Assembly (NCBI GenBank): GCA_947623455.1
Contig: OX392530.1
Coordinates: 1,897,501 to 1,961,500, forward strand
DNA length: 64,000 nucleotides
DNA from: Mimachlamys varia
Taxonomy: Eukaryota > Mollusca > Bivalvia > Pectinida > Pectinidae
Direction: 5' to 3'
Under the pieces are notes generated by a model. It was not told the DNA's origin. It did no database searches and saw nothing but the letters and a program-made list of their open reading frames with translations. Positions within the stretch are counted from its first letter, which is position 1; the number at the start of each line of letters is the position of its first letter. Made by a program: the position numbers and the translations under genes. Positions 49,055 through 60,792 of the stretch are shown piece by piece.

Positions 49055-49210
49055 AGGTAGATCGTCAATTTCTAATACAGACGAGCAAATCAATTTCAAC
49101 ATGTAAACACCAGGCTGTGTAAACAGGGATGCTACCTACAAGAAAAGGAAAGTTTACGATCGGAATACTGACATCGTCCCGCTGATTGGCCGTGTTGTTA
49201 AGTAATGATC
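49055..49210 (-). mobile_element. Retroelement coding fragment
   Basis: On the minus strand a short frame contains IPIVNFPFLVGSIPVY and then loses frame. It matches in pattern the IPASPFYGVYMSQLIRY fragment at 55,590-55,690. I associate both with the C-terminal part of a widespread invertebrate reverse-transcriptase ORF. It is a broken relic. Confidence 0.5.
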
Positions 49211-49879
49211 CAGTAATAAACGGCTTAAGTAGAAGACTCAGTAGTGCCATTGATTTCCAACTGCAGGGGCGTATATATGATCAACGCGGTTAATACATTA
49301 CGTGAGTTATTTAATGAATTCATATTGCTAGTATATGTTAAAGTGAAAGTGTTGACAATAATCAAGATCTTTCAGTAAATTCAGTGCCATTCTCAAACAA
49401 ACACATTACAACGGATATCAGAACTTATGGCCAGACTAGTAACCGTTAGAGCATTATACATGTATATAGTTACTGCCCATATATAAAACATACATAAGTA
49501 TGTAGAATGTAGCCAGAGACGTATAAATTGTGTTGTATACGTGTTTGATTTAGCTGACAGAAACATATATCTTTATTAATATGCCACCGCGATAGTTATT
49601 AAAAGATCAAGTTGGTATCTTTAAAAAAAAAATTCATTCAAATTGGAAAAAAAATGTTTTGTGCAAATCTAATGTACAGATACTTTATTCAATCTGACGG
49701 AACAGCAAGCAGGCAACATACATGTAGCTAGGTGATAAGTGAACAATCGCGTAATTTGAAGTATGCAATTTTTTTTGTCGAGGTTGTGGAAACGGAAGAA
49801 AAATGTCAAACAAAGAAGTCTTTATGTCAAAGGTCCCACCAGAACAAAAAATAAATCTTAAATGTTTGAGCTGGCGCGT

Positions 49880-50221
49880 GTCTGCGGCAGGACATCTGGG
49901 GGTTACTGATAAAGATGTCCCTCTCTGACTACCACATCGTGACGTTTTGACGTACCGGGTCAGTATTACACTAAACGTGCCAATTGTTCTGACAGTCAGG
50001 AAAGAACTGAGGTTATAATTTAGAGTTTGTCCTGGGCTTATAGGATTGTTCAAATAACAGAGAAGCTGATTACCACGTGTGACTCCAGTACGGTAATATC
50101 CTGTGACAGTGTTAAAATCTTCAGACCGAGAAAAACAAGTCAGAAAGTTGTTTATGAACGTCCCGGGTACTATAGAGAATTCCACATACCGCTTAAAACA
50201 TGTCGTGTGTCTTGCAGTCAT
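49880..50221 (-). CDS. Possible exon of an unidentified protein
   Basis: Within a 178-codon open frame (49685-50221) the stretch GNQLLCYLNNPISPGQTLNY then LSSFLTVRTIGTFSVIL has the alternating hydrophobic pattern of a beta-rich secreted domain. It is followed by a candidate donor (ccg|gtacgtc) near 49954. A strong acceptor (ccttctgcctttcag) sits at about 50248, but its reading frames close quickly, so the exon model is unresolved. It may be a pseudogene fragment or chance. Confidence 0.25.
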
Positions 50222-50754
50222 AGACGTTATTCATACAGGATGTCATTCTGAAAGGCAGAAGGATAGTCTATGGTATTGTAGGACTGAAGGGTTGCAGATT
50301 CTAGATACGTCAGGACAATGTGTTGTAAGTTGTAACATTCAGCAGGATTCTTTACTCCAGTTTCTTCTTCTTCCGGTAAGGTAACAGAACTCCATATTAG
50401 AGTGCTACTGTCATCGTTTCCAGTCTCTACTTAGCTGTAAATGAGTTCGATTCGTGATTGGGCAGTACTAGCAATGGTAGAATGCTGATCGAGAGCGCCG
50501 CAATGGCAGCACCGGCTTTATGTCCCCTATGGGGATGAGAACTTTTTGGCTTGTTGCTAAAGCGCTATAACCATGGATAAAAAAAATGAACTTCAAGCAG
50601 ACGACCTATGAACTAGGTTTTACTATTATTATCATCATTTGCAATCATACAACTTAAAGGTTTTCAAACAGGAAAAAAGTACTTGGGCCCTCCCCATATA
50701 TCATAACCTTTTAACTGAACCTTTAAAAAATGGAGAGTGCGGTAATGTAAATAC

Positions 50755-50905
50755 CCCCTCCCTTAGGATAACAGTTGTACTCTTATCCACCTCAGAACTA
50801 GGGGGAGACCCTTAGAATAACATTTGTACTATTATCCACCTCAGAACTAGGGGGAGACCCTTAGGATAACAGTTGTACTCTTATCCACCTCAGAACTAGG
50901 GGGAA
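50755..50905. repeat. ~50-bp tandem repeat, 3 units
   Basis: Units contain cttaggataacagttgtact and then cttatccacctcagaactag with an agggggag end. The middle unit differs at three positions. Confidence 0.88.
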
Positions 50906-51810
50906 AGTTATCCCTAGCCACAATATGAGATTCTTGATAAGATATATTTCTCATTCTTTGATTCTGCTGTTTAAAGGGCGGGATGCTTGTTTTTAATGCA
51001 TTTCCACACAACAAAGAGGGGCCCTGAAAAGTAAAATATAGTACAGTGTACATATATTACTGAGGTCTACGAAACAAAAGAGCAGACAGGATGGAATTTA
51101 AAACAAACTGCCTGAGTTTGCCCTTGTTTGATGCAAAGACGATACAGGTTGCATTGCGTCTGATGAAGGCGTTTTAAACAGGTTGTTGATATTAAGTCTG
51201 TATTGAGCAGTTATGGAGGTCTTCGAATTCGTGACGACAACAGGTCTCCCGACTTACATATTTCCGCTCACCTGTGCCTTAACGCCATGTCCGTCCGGCG
51301 TCCTTCCAGCGTAAACTTTCTACCAAACGTGCTACATGTACCATGTTTAAACCTTCGCCTATACTCAAGGTTATATGTGTCGAATACTAATATGCCGATC
51401 ATTTAAAAAAAAAACTTCTAAAATTGGGGAGAAACAACTATATATGTTGTTTCAATAAATGTTCAACGTCAAGGGGTTCAATTTTTTTAAAACCCGATAA
51501 AACATTTTCCGTAATATGGTCAGTACAATCTTGGGATGTCGGATTCGTTCGTATATAAATGTTCTTGGGCACAGGGCTGAGGGTCAACTATGTTAAAATC
51601 TGTGAATGTAGCTGCTAAAAATCGGCATAACAATGAATAATAGAATTATGGAACCTTCAAAACAAAAAACAGAAAATGATTGACTTCGGACAGAGAATAG
51701 AGAAAATGTGTAACGACGATGATAACTGTATATTGTAATGTGGGTACAAGAGTATGGCCTGAGCGATTTCGGACTATGATGAATGGGTCAATATATTATT
51801 TTATCTGTTG
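50906..51810. other. Intergenic; a tandem-core element scrap
   Basis: 51266-51400 resembles the 5' part of the tandem-core element (ccgctcacctgtgcc, a gtccgtcc run, actcaaggttatatgtg). Nothing else was recognised. Confidence 0.35.
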
Positions 51811-52222
51811 ACAGTCTTTAGAGGAAAGTGGTGTTCGATTTCAATTCAGCACAACTGACCTCCGTATCGGGCCTGTCCAATCAGACTCCCAAGGAATCTC
51901 CAACAAAGTCAAGAAACCATATATAATGTTAGTGCTCAACACGAGCTACAGGGTCAAGGGTCTGATCCCATTGTCTTGTGTCAGATCTTTGTTTTGTATT
52001 TTTTTTTTATCTCAGAGCAAAACAGCAGTCCAAGATACCTGCTTCCTCGGTAATTGTGAGAAGTTCGAAGTAGAACAGTGTTCTGTATACCCCCGTCTTG
52101 TTATTCTCGATTACATAGGAGCGGCTGACCAGTGATGATGTCACGTCAGATGACATTACATAGTGAGTGTCCAAACCCAGATTCCTCAACTCGACTGTTA
52201 GGGATTGCCGTGAGTTTCCCAT
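51811..52222. other. Coding-like stretch, strand unresolved
   Basis: Plus strand: after a good acceptor (atctgttgacag, about 51815) a frame reads RFQFSTTDLRIGPVQSDSQG and continues past 51960. Minus strand: 52222-52007 reads SLTVELRNLGLDTHYVMSSD and then a SYVIENNKTGVYRTLFYFEL segment ending in CCFALR. Both look non-random, but neither has a recognised domain or a complete splice framework. They may be exon fragments of a decayed gene. Confidence 0.25.
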
Positions 52223-53270
52223 CGATGTACATAGTAGGCCTACAGTAGGTGATGAGACTGTGGTATGATGCTGGTTACTGAGCCGAGAGTCTGCCAGCCT
52301 GGGCGGGAAACCTGTCAGACCCTATTTATACTCCAGTAAAGGGTATGGAGTGGGGATCCAAGTCTACAAGTCCTCACGGCTCACACGCAGCGTGCATGTA
52401 CAGGTATAATGGGTTTTAGCTATTAAAGCCAGTGTAAGGCCTTAGTACTGATTTCCAATCTGAACTTCAAGACACGTGCAGCAAATGAAACAGGAAGAGG
52501 ATTTAGATTTAATGAACGAAAATCAGAAATTCTGAGCATCATTTTTTTTCGTAAAAACAACATCCGCTAGGCACGTGCATGCACGGCCTCTGCATCACTA
52601 CATATCTATTTTTGCAAGTACACTTGGTGTAAACTGAATATGTAAATGTAACACTTACTATTAAATCAATATCTTCTAACGCTATACGTGTAACACTTAC
52701 AAGAACACTGGTATACCTGACGTCAAACCTGTAATACTTATACTGTGATATTGACGATCCTCAACTCTAATCAGGTAACACATATTGCATTAAAAATGAA
52801 ATAATACACACATAACCATTACTTCAAAATGTAGTATACAATATATATATACTCTACAATTTTACACGAATTAATCAACATAAGTAAAAAAATATCAACC
52901 TCAGACTTCCTCCTTGGTCGATATTGTTCAGTGTCGGGCGTCAAATGACCTTGACCCTCCGTTATATTATTGGAGCGTTGCTAAGCGTTCGTACATGACC
53001 TTGTCACATTGTTTCGTCCTCAACGATCATGACAACTGTCACTCAGTCACACATGACTGACAACCAGGTCCACTTGTCAAAACAAATCACCCAATTTACT
53101 TTATTTTCTGAAATAATTTCAATGACCTTGAACTAAAACAAAAACACTTTTTCCAGAGGTGCAATATACCATGAATGACCCTGTTATGGCAGTATCTGCC
53201 TAACTATGACCCTATTATGGCAGTATCTGCCTAACTTATAAAACATAGTAATGTCAGGTCAGGTCAGATG
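52223..53270. other. Intergenic; minor repeats
   Basis: A ~31-bp duplication (tatggcagtatctgcctaac) lies at 53173-53236. No gene. Confidence 0.4.
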
Positions 53271-53600
53271 AGAACTGTTTGTCTGTACTTGATGACCATA
53301 AACGTGCTATATTTTTTATGATGTCCGACGACAACGAATGTATGGAAACATGTCATATACAAGTAATCCCTTTCTGTATATTTGTATACATTCACATGGA
53401 TGTGACCAATATTTATATGACGGGAGTCGTCGATGAAGCAAACGACGCCTACTCTTCCGGAACACCTGGTCTTATTCTGTTGTACATGTACAAGGGTCTT
53501 ATTGTAAATCTTTCCTTTGTTCACATTTCGCCCCTGGTTTAATCGATTTTGAGTTCGGATTTTGGTTTTGTTGACGCTTCGGTATTCTCTAATTTTGATT
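53271..53600 (+). mobile_element. Retroelement 3'-region fragment, + orientation
   Basis: It contains GVVDEANDAYSSGTPG in an 87-codon frame and ends gattttgagttcggat then ggtattctct. It is the inverse of the fragment at 55140-55450, where the minus strand reads GVVDEAEDAYSSGTPG. The pair are opposed, about 1.55 kb apart. Confidence 0.6.
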
Positions 53601-55139
53601 ACCGTTGTAACAAACTCACAACTTTTTTTTTCATTTCTAGAATGTTTCTACGCAAACTCCTCTTCCTTTTAAATGACTTTGCATATCATAAAGACGAATG
53701 ACTTCAAATTATGTATAAATATGCATTATGATGTTGGAATACTCTAAAGCTATATACAATCATCGAAATGACGTCGAAATGAAGTGTAAAACTAGGAATA
53801 GTTTATGCAATGGTCTTTGCATTTTTTAGAAATTAATAGTCGCAACAATCTGTTTTTATGTGATGAATAGATTCAAAAATGGTAAAAAAAATGTATTGAT
53901 CTGCTTTAAGTTGACATCCATAGGCAATATGAATTCCAAAATGGATAAAGTCAAATCGAACAAGAAGTACTAGCGCGCTTCATTTTTACCTTCGTCTAAA
54001 GTTGACATTCATATTGTCTATGAATGCCGAATGAAAGCAGCTCGTATGGTTAAAGGAATAGAGGTTGGTTTAAACTTGAACTCTACCAAACCCTCCAAGA
54101 TAATGAAAATCAACATCTGTTATGTTGAATATGTATCATACGTCATGTTAATATGCTGGCCAATCAGAGAATTTGTTATAAGTAACATTCGGCTTATCAG
54201 ACAAATTATAACGGACCCGGACAGCTGGAGGAATAACAAATTGTTTGATGCAGTTAATGAAAAATAAACATTTGAAATCTTGCTATCTCAACGCTGGCCA
54301 AGTTAAATAAACAAAACCACCCACCAAACGAAGAACATGTTCCTAATATCAAGTTTGAGATTTAATTATGTATACAATTGTCACAGACTAATTAGGCTTC
54401 ACATCAAAGGAGTGAGTCAACAGCCACGATAACCAAGTAACCGTCATTAATAAAAACAACAATAACATCAAGATTGGGCTGGCTGGTGAGACTGGGGCAA
54501 AACTGATGTTACGTCTCACAACATCTAGCGGATAAAGGAGGAAAATCCAGGGACGATGGTTAGACAAGTGAAGCCAGGCAGAAATTGAAAGTTATGTCAA
54601 CAACTTTGAGAAGTCTTCACCGAGACAAACCAAAACTTGACGACAAATCCTACAAACACGACTCAGTTCCCCGGGGATTGCAAAGTTTATAAAAAACGCG
54701 TGTAAATAACAAAACAGACAAGTCAGCATATTAAACAAGGAGTGTGTATACAACGAATCTGTTTAAGTGATTTATACCCCCCCCCCCCCCCCCCCCCATC
54801 AAGTCTGACAAACCAAACATCCCCCCTGGTACTGGGCAGGTTTATTAAACCCTCAATTCACAATCAATGTCTTCAAGCCATTGTTCCTGTGGGCCAATCA
54901 AACGATAGGTCAGACCTATAGGTATATTATATACATATTACGGCTCGTAAACCAGGCATTATGGCCTCAAGTCAAACAGCTTTATAACCATGCAGTATTT
55001 TTTTTTTTGTACGTTACATCTTTATTGGACTATAAATTAGAGTGTTCTAACGCCGGGTTATTGGGTCACTAGATCTCTAGAAAATGAATAGTTATTATTT
55101 TGTTTTGACTCTAGCTGATCATGAGTCATAACCGTTATA
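53601..55139. other. Between the opposed retroelement fragments; no gene
   Basis: AT-rich DNA with 21 consecutive C at 54777-54797. A 78-codon frame at 54031-54267 has no recognised motif. Confidence 0.4.
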
Positions 55140-55690
55140 TATGTATAAAACAAAATAATCAGAGAATACCAAAGCCATTATCCGAACTCAAAATCGATTA
55201 AAGTAGGGTCAAAATAGGAACAAAGGAAAGATTTACATGGAGACTCACGTAAAAGCACAAGGGAATAAGACCAGGTGTTCCGGAAGAGTAAGCGTCTTCT
55301 GCTTCATCAACGACACCCGCCATGTAAATCTTGGTCACATCCAAGTAAGCATCAATCCTCAAAATGAGAACCGAGTCACCAGTGTCATCACAATAAGTAA
55401 ACACACTAACAAGCAAACTCAAAAACGTCCATCTTTATATCACACAAAGATACAGAGTATTTCTCGATGAGATGAAGATGGCGACCATAAAACTTGACCA
55501 TAGTCTTCATCAACCTGCATCTATCTCGAAGTTTGTTCGTCAGAAGTCGACATCTATCACGAAAATCTCGATATTCAGAGCAAGCCCTAGAATAACGAAT
55601 CAACTGCGACATGTAAACACCATAGAATGGAGAAGCAGGGATGTTACTATCGAGAAAGAGAAGGTTCACGATCGGAAAATCGAAATCGTC
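55140..55690 (-). mobile_element. Retroelement fragment: C-terminal coding part plus 3' region
   Basis: The minus-strand frame 55669-55406 reads NIPASPFYGVYMSQLIRY, then CSEYRDFRDRCRLLTNKL and KFYGRHLHLIEKYSV. I recognise this pattern from many animal reverse-transcriptase-type repeat proteins. It is followed by a second frame with GVVDEAEDAYSSGTPG. The RT catalytic blocks are absent, so this is a 5'-truncated remnant. Similar pieces lie at 29130-29500, 49055-49210 and 53271-53600. Confidence 0.6.
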
Positions 55691-55917
55691 ACGTTTATCA
55701 TACAGCTTAGTAGTAAGTTGCCCGTGTTTGTATTTAAGCTATTGGTTTCTAGCTTTAAAGATATAGATGTATGTCATAGATCATTATTTTGCCTATTATC
55801 GATACAATACGTTGAATATGTGGCACATGTATTATATTCATCTTCATTATGCACTAATAACTGTGTTAATTATACATTTAAGGAGAAGCGTCACAAAATT
55901 ATATGTACTTGTAAAAC

Positions 55918-55950
<33 letters not shown>

Positions 55951-56050
55951 TATCATAGTATAAATATATGGTACTCTTGATATTAGAGGTGTTGGAAATG
56001 TTGATTATTTGCGCATGCTACTATATATTTCGCTCGGTGCGTACATTTTT
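55691..56050. other. Intergenic; GAT microsatellite
   Basis: A (GAT)n run of about ten units lies at 55920-55950. No gene. Confidence 0.7.
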
Positions 56051-56052
56051 AC

Positions 56053-56152
56053 ATCGTCGGATACTCACGGTTGATCTCGCTTCGCTTACTCATGATAACT
56101 CATCATCATAATGAGTAAGTAAGCGAAGCGAGATCAACCGGTATCCGACGAT
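56053..56152. repeat. Near-perfect palindrome, ~41-bp arms
   Basis: The left arm 56053-56093 contains atcgtcggatac and gatctcgcttcgcttac. The right arm 56111-56152 contains gtaagcgaagcgagatc and gtatccgacgat. The arms differ by one small indel near the middle and the acggttg/caaccgg segment. The loop is about 17 bp. It is probably the tip of a foldback element, with no ORF. Confidence 0.88.
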
Positions 56153-57689
56153 CACGTTTTTAAGGATTTAAAAAAACATCTTGCCCCCCCCCCCACTTTT
56201 TTTACAACTTCGTACGCCATTCTGTCCTATGACTTACGTTCACTCAAAACTAAGAATAACAATTTGCTGTCAACGAAATTACACAAATTTTGTCGGTTTT
56301 AAAAAGGAACTTTGTGTAAAAAAACAGCAACAAAAATATGGCATTTCGATTGTTTTTGTATGAATAATGAATTATTGTTTCTTAATTGATTTTGCAAGAC
56401 TGTCCATTGTGAAGGGGAAATGTTTATAAAGTTTGGAATCTGCATGTGTACACTCTGATGACCATTAAGAGGTCTATTCATTGTATGGATGATGCATGTG
56501 TCCAGGAAATAAAGAAATTTAAAGGGCAAGGATGTCTGAAGTGTACGGTATACAATGTACAGGAGCAAATCGTCTTCGGCATATCGATACAGGTCTACCT
56601 TAAACTTATTCGTTGGAGTTTTGTTATTACTGGAGGGATATGTGGATTTAGCAGACCGTTTATGTTTCTGCACTATTAGTTTGAATAACAACAAAAGATA
56701 TCGCCTACCTCTTTGTGTGCAGTCGGACAGAGGCATAGAAAGTTTGTCAACTGCAGACCCCCCCCCCCCCCCCTCCTCCGCGAGTACATGCTGTTCAAAA
56801 AGGAACTTGTTGGGGTAGGCCCATTGGGACTCTTATTGTTCGGTGTTGTTCCAGTGTTGTCTGCAAGCCATAATCATTATCTTCATATGGAATGTTCAGG
56901 GATGCGCAAAAGTCAAGAAAAGATATGTGTACATCGCTAATCGGTTGGGTTTCAATGTAAGCATTTCCTCAGTAGGATTTGCCGAATGGGATCAACTGCC
57001 TTGCTAAGAAGTAAATTATTTGTAACTAGATCATATGTATCCATGTTAAAAGAAAAGGAGCAAGCTAAATAAGTAACAGAATGGGTGAATTTTCTATAAA
57101 ATATCAAACGAAGGAATACATTAGTTAAACGATCCTTTTTTTCAGAAAGATGAATGTTTGTAGAAAGAAAGAATATCATTAGACAGTGCTTTTAATAGAT
57201 TTGTACCGATTCGTGATAGTTTAACTCCACGTGTGTTTTAGAAAATCGCCATGAAACATCCCAAATATAAATTTTAACGACGCTATTAGTTATCCTCCGC
57301 AATGATGAGACACAAGATTTATGTCATAAATGTGGATTTTTTTTTCACAGTGACGTAACTATCCATATACTACAAATTGTACATCTTAGAGACCAGTTTT
57401 GAAGTAGTGCTAATGTATATTAGGTTTAGCGTCTACCTACACGGTTAATCTGACTGAATTATTTCATATACTGGTGGAGAAATTGTTTTTGAAATAGGCA
57501 AACAAGATTTTGACGAATTTCGATTATTATCAATTGATTTCATGTACAAAATGCTAAGACTATATTATATGATCTGAAAACATGTTTTCCGATAAGACTT
57601 GTTTTTCTTTACTCCTACTTGTATTTATATTTAACTTTAAAAAACATGCTGCTTCCCTGCTTACGCATGTAAGGTAACCTATAATCAAT
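56153..57689. other. Intergenic; no confident gene
   Basis: A 145-codon minus-strand frame (56736-56299) and overlapping plus-strand frames show no family motif. Sixteen consecutive C lie at 56758-56773. No RNA gene seen. Confidence 0.4.
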
Positions 57690-57935
57690 GCACATCTTTT
57701 ACACTAATCTCCCTTTTTCTAAATCTCCAAACCAAGTTCTTTGACTCCACTCTCACCAAAGATTCATTTTCCTTGACACTGGAAGGGTCACCGGCACCCG
57801 TTTACAATAGGACAAGGAAACGTGCTCTAAATAGTGCCGTCGCTGGTGCTCGAACCCGCGACCCTTGGGTATCCAGCCCGATGCTCTAACGACATGAGCT
57901 AAAGGGAAATTCCCTACAGCTCACGCTTGTATGGC
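57690..57935 (-). repeat. tRNA-derived SINE, full-length inverted copy
   Basis: On the minus strand: gagctgtagggaatttccct, an A-box-like tagctcatgtcgttagagca, the B box gggttcgagcaccagcgacg, and a body ending agggagattagtgtaaaaga then tgtgcattgatt. It matches the two units at 4262-4660 from head to tail and so defines the ~245-bp unit length. Confidence 0.8.
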
Positions 57936-59199
57936 CACATATTTTTACATAGGTGTAAAATTAATCTAATTTGTATACATTTTCTTGCATTCCATGCATG
58001 TGTTCATTTAATTTCATCCTCTTTTGTATAATCATATTAACAAATACTTGTTTTTGTGCATCACATGTTGTAATGTTCAATAATGGAGGAGTAAAAGAGA
58101 ATAATAATACATTTTAGGTACAAATTTCTGGATTGCCCAACACTTTCTAAATTGTAAAAAAGGCGTAAGAAAGACAACTCGTGTTTGATCAAATTGACTA
58201 CAGTTATGGCACCCTTAAAGCTGACAATGCAAGTTAAACTGCTTTCTTGTTGAGATAAAAAAAATCGGCAAAGTAATATTTTTATTCAATAGGACGGAGG
58301 ACATTTTACCCATCGAATACCGCACCGAAAGTGCCGAGTTCAGCATCATTTATGTTGGTGCAGTCAAATATCAGCCTCAGTAGTGGTGATTGCGTTTCCT
58401 GTACAAATTTTTTTTTTTGTGATTCCGTTATGTTATCCGCTCTGCATTTTAATCAATGCCATTCTAAATATCTAACTGCTAAAATGCAATTTATATACCC
58501 GGTAATGAACCTTTTATCACGTGTATATAGTTGCAACATATACATCAGGTGCTTACACTCAAACAATACAAGTGCAGTTTCAATCCACCATCCACAATCT
58601 GATAAATTACATGAACTTCCGACGATGATACAGCTTGAAACTACTTTTCTCTGCTCTGCTAATTAACTTGATGATATGTTAGTGAACATAGGACCTACTT
58701 TTGCAAATAAAACGTAATATGCGGTCGTTGTTGAGGAACAACAGTTTGACTATTTGCCATGACTTTTTTTTGTTGATGTCAACACGGATAGTTCGACCTA
58801 CCCTATATTCCAGCAGCTATATTTTCGTATAATTCGAACAGGATTGACAATATTTATTTTATTTTGTTCGAACTGACCGAAGGTTTACCGTATGTATATT
58901 ATTGTACACCAAAATTGAAAGCATTCACCGGAAAAAAAGTAATATAAAGTCGAATAATCCCAAAGTTCATTAAATTTTTCAATGTCCAGCCATAAAAATC
59001 ATACAAGTTAAAATAATAAAATGATTATTACTTGATATATCTTCATGGAGTCACAGGTCCACAAGTCTAATCCCTGTGCGCTAATTTAAATTTCCCGCGT
59101 GTGAAACCCCCCCCTGTAAGACTAGACTCTGCTTTGACTTAACTCACAAGGGGTAGGTCACATCAGATCAACATTCATCATACTGGCATTGGAAAGCAT
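57936..59199. other. Intergenic; nothing recognised
   Basis: AT-rich. A 111-codon frame at 58331-58666 has no recognised motif. Confidence 0.4.
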
Positions 59200-59207
59200 A
59201 AAGTCAC

Positions 59208-59645
59208 CACAGGGGCTGGGCACGGACCTATGTCACTATGAAATGATTGTCAGATAATATTTTCACTTTTCTCGAATAAAACCCCTCCCACTTCTATAAT
59301 TATATCTGTGACACATATAGAAGTGAGAGGGGCTTTATTCAAGAAAGGTAAAAAAATTATCTGACCATCATTTCATAGTGACAAAGGTCCGTGCCAAGCC
59401 CTCCCACTACTATAATTATATCTGTGACACACATATATAGAAGTGGGAGTGGCTATATTCAAGAAAGGTAAAAAAATATCTGACAATCATTTCATAGTGA
59501 CATAGGTCCGTGCCAAGCCCTCCCACTACTATAATTATATCTGTGACACACATATATAGAAGTGGGAGTGGCTATATTCAAGAAAGGTAAAAAAACTATC
59601 TGACAATCATTTCATAGTGACATAGGTCTGTGCCTAGCCCCTGTG
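59208..59645. mobile_element. hAT-type MITE with internal tandem hairpin units (438 bp)
   Basis: The ends are cacaggggctgggcacgg and the inverse of tgtgcctagcccctgtg, within imperfect inverted repeats of about 55 bp (both include gtcactatgaaatgattgtc). A perfect 8-bp target duplication, aaagtcac, lies at 59200-59207 and 59646-59653, diagnostic of hAT insertion. Inside, a ~120-bp block (ctcccact, ataattatatctgtgacac, atagaagtg-gag, attcaagaaaggtaaaaa) is repeated three times, each able to form a hairpin. No transposase. Confidence 0.88.
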
Positions 59646-59653
59646 AAAGTCAC

Positions 59654-60273
59654 TGGACTAGTTCACCTGTTCACTAACAGACTGGACCGAAATATGACAT
59701 TAAAATTATAACTAAAGTTTTAGCGGACAAATAAAGAGGAAGAATATGTGATTATAGAGGTGTCCACCTGCGTTTAGAATAAACACCAGTTAACATAGGT
59801 AAGGTAAGAAGTATGATACCAGCAGGTGTATACGTCTTTGGTCCAGCAGCCTGTAGGGTATTTAAATTGTACCTAGACAATACCCCACAATTGTAGTTAT
59901 GTTTTCTTGTTAGATTTAAAATATTGTATACAAGAATACATAGTGTTTAATGTACTGGTGTATGTATGTCACTTGCTATACGACAAGCTAAAATATACTG
60001 GCCTTGTGACAGGCATGTTCTGTTATAGAGAAAATACATAACAAGTCTGAGGTAAAAAATTATTGTTACTTATAAATAACTTTTTACACATAGCGCTGAC
60101 AACATGCAAGTGGAAAGTGAAAGTACGAAAATTTCCCAGTCGGAAGGCTAGCGGTATAGTGCCAATTCATAAAGAATAACAAAACAAAGCATGAGATGTT
60201 TACTTTTTCATTGATTCACGAGGAGAAGTAGTTAACAATCAAAGGTGTCCTTTACACAGCTGACAATCACAGG
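59654..60273. other. Intergenic; nothing recognised
   Basis: AT-rich; no gene or element termini identified. Confidence 0.4.
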
Positions 60274-60498
60274 CGCTGGACACACTGTAATATGATGTCT
60301 ACTTTATAATAGTATTGTGTCCAGCACCTGGACACACTGTCAGCAATATGATGTCTACTTTATAATAGTATTGTGTCCAGCACCTGGACACACTGTCAGC
60401 AATATGATGTCTACTTTATAGTAGTATTGTGTCCAGCACCTGGACACACTGTCAGTAATATGATGTCTACTTTATAATAGTATTGTGTCCAGCACCTG
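60274..60498. repeat. ~57-bp minisatellite with a palindrome, 4 units
   Basis: The unit contains ctggacacactgtcagcaat, then atgatgtctactttataat and agtattgtgtccagcac. Unit junctions form the perfect palindrome gtgtccag-cac-ctggacac. Confidence 0.9.
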
Positions 60499-60792
60499 TG
60501 CTTATATATTACAATGATCAACCCTTTCAAATGAGAGTCTTGGCTTCTTCCTCATCGCCTGTATTACAACACTATCTGGAGCCAAGCTTTACAGCTGCAT
60601 GACAACCCAACACTGATGTATTGTAAACAAGTGGGGTCCCTGGTGTGCCAAATGAAGACCTTGTCCTATTGTATACACTGTCCATCACCCCCCTTACATA
60701 CTAACACTGTATGACTGAGGAGACCTTATTCCTTCACCAGTAAAACTTAACTGTTTGTGTCATTCAAATATGTTTAAATCAAGTACACCAAG
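60499..60792. other. Short intergenic stretch
   Basis: No feature recognised between the two minisatellites. Confidence 0.4.

Noticed and set aside
48561..49122. Frames of 123-158 codons
   Set aside because: They are produced by the 42-43-bp array inside the SINE.
55767..55958. Small ORF ending in poly-Asp
   Set aside because: The Asp run is the GAT microsatellite; no other support.
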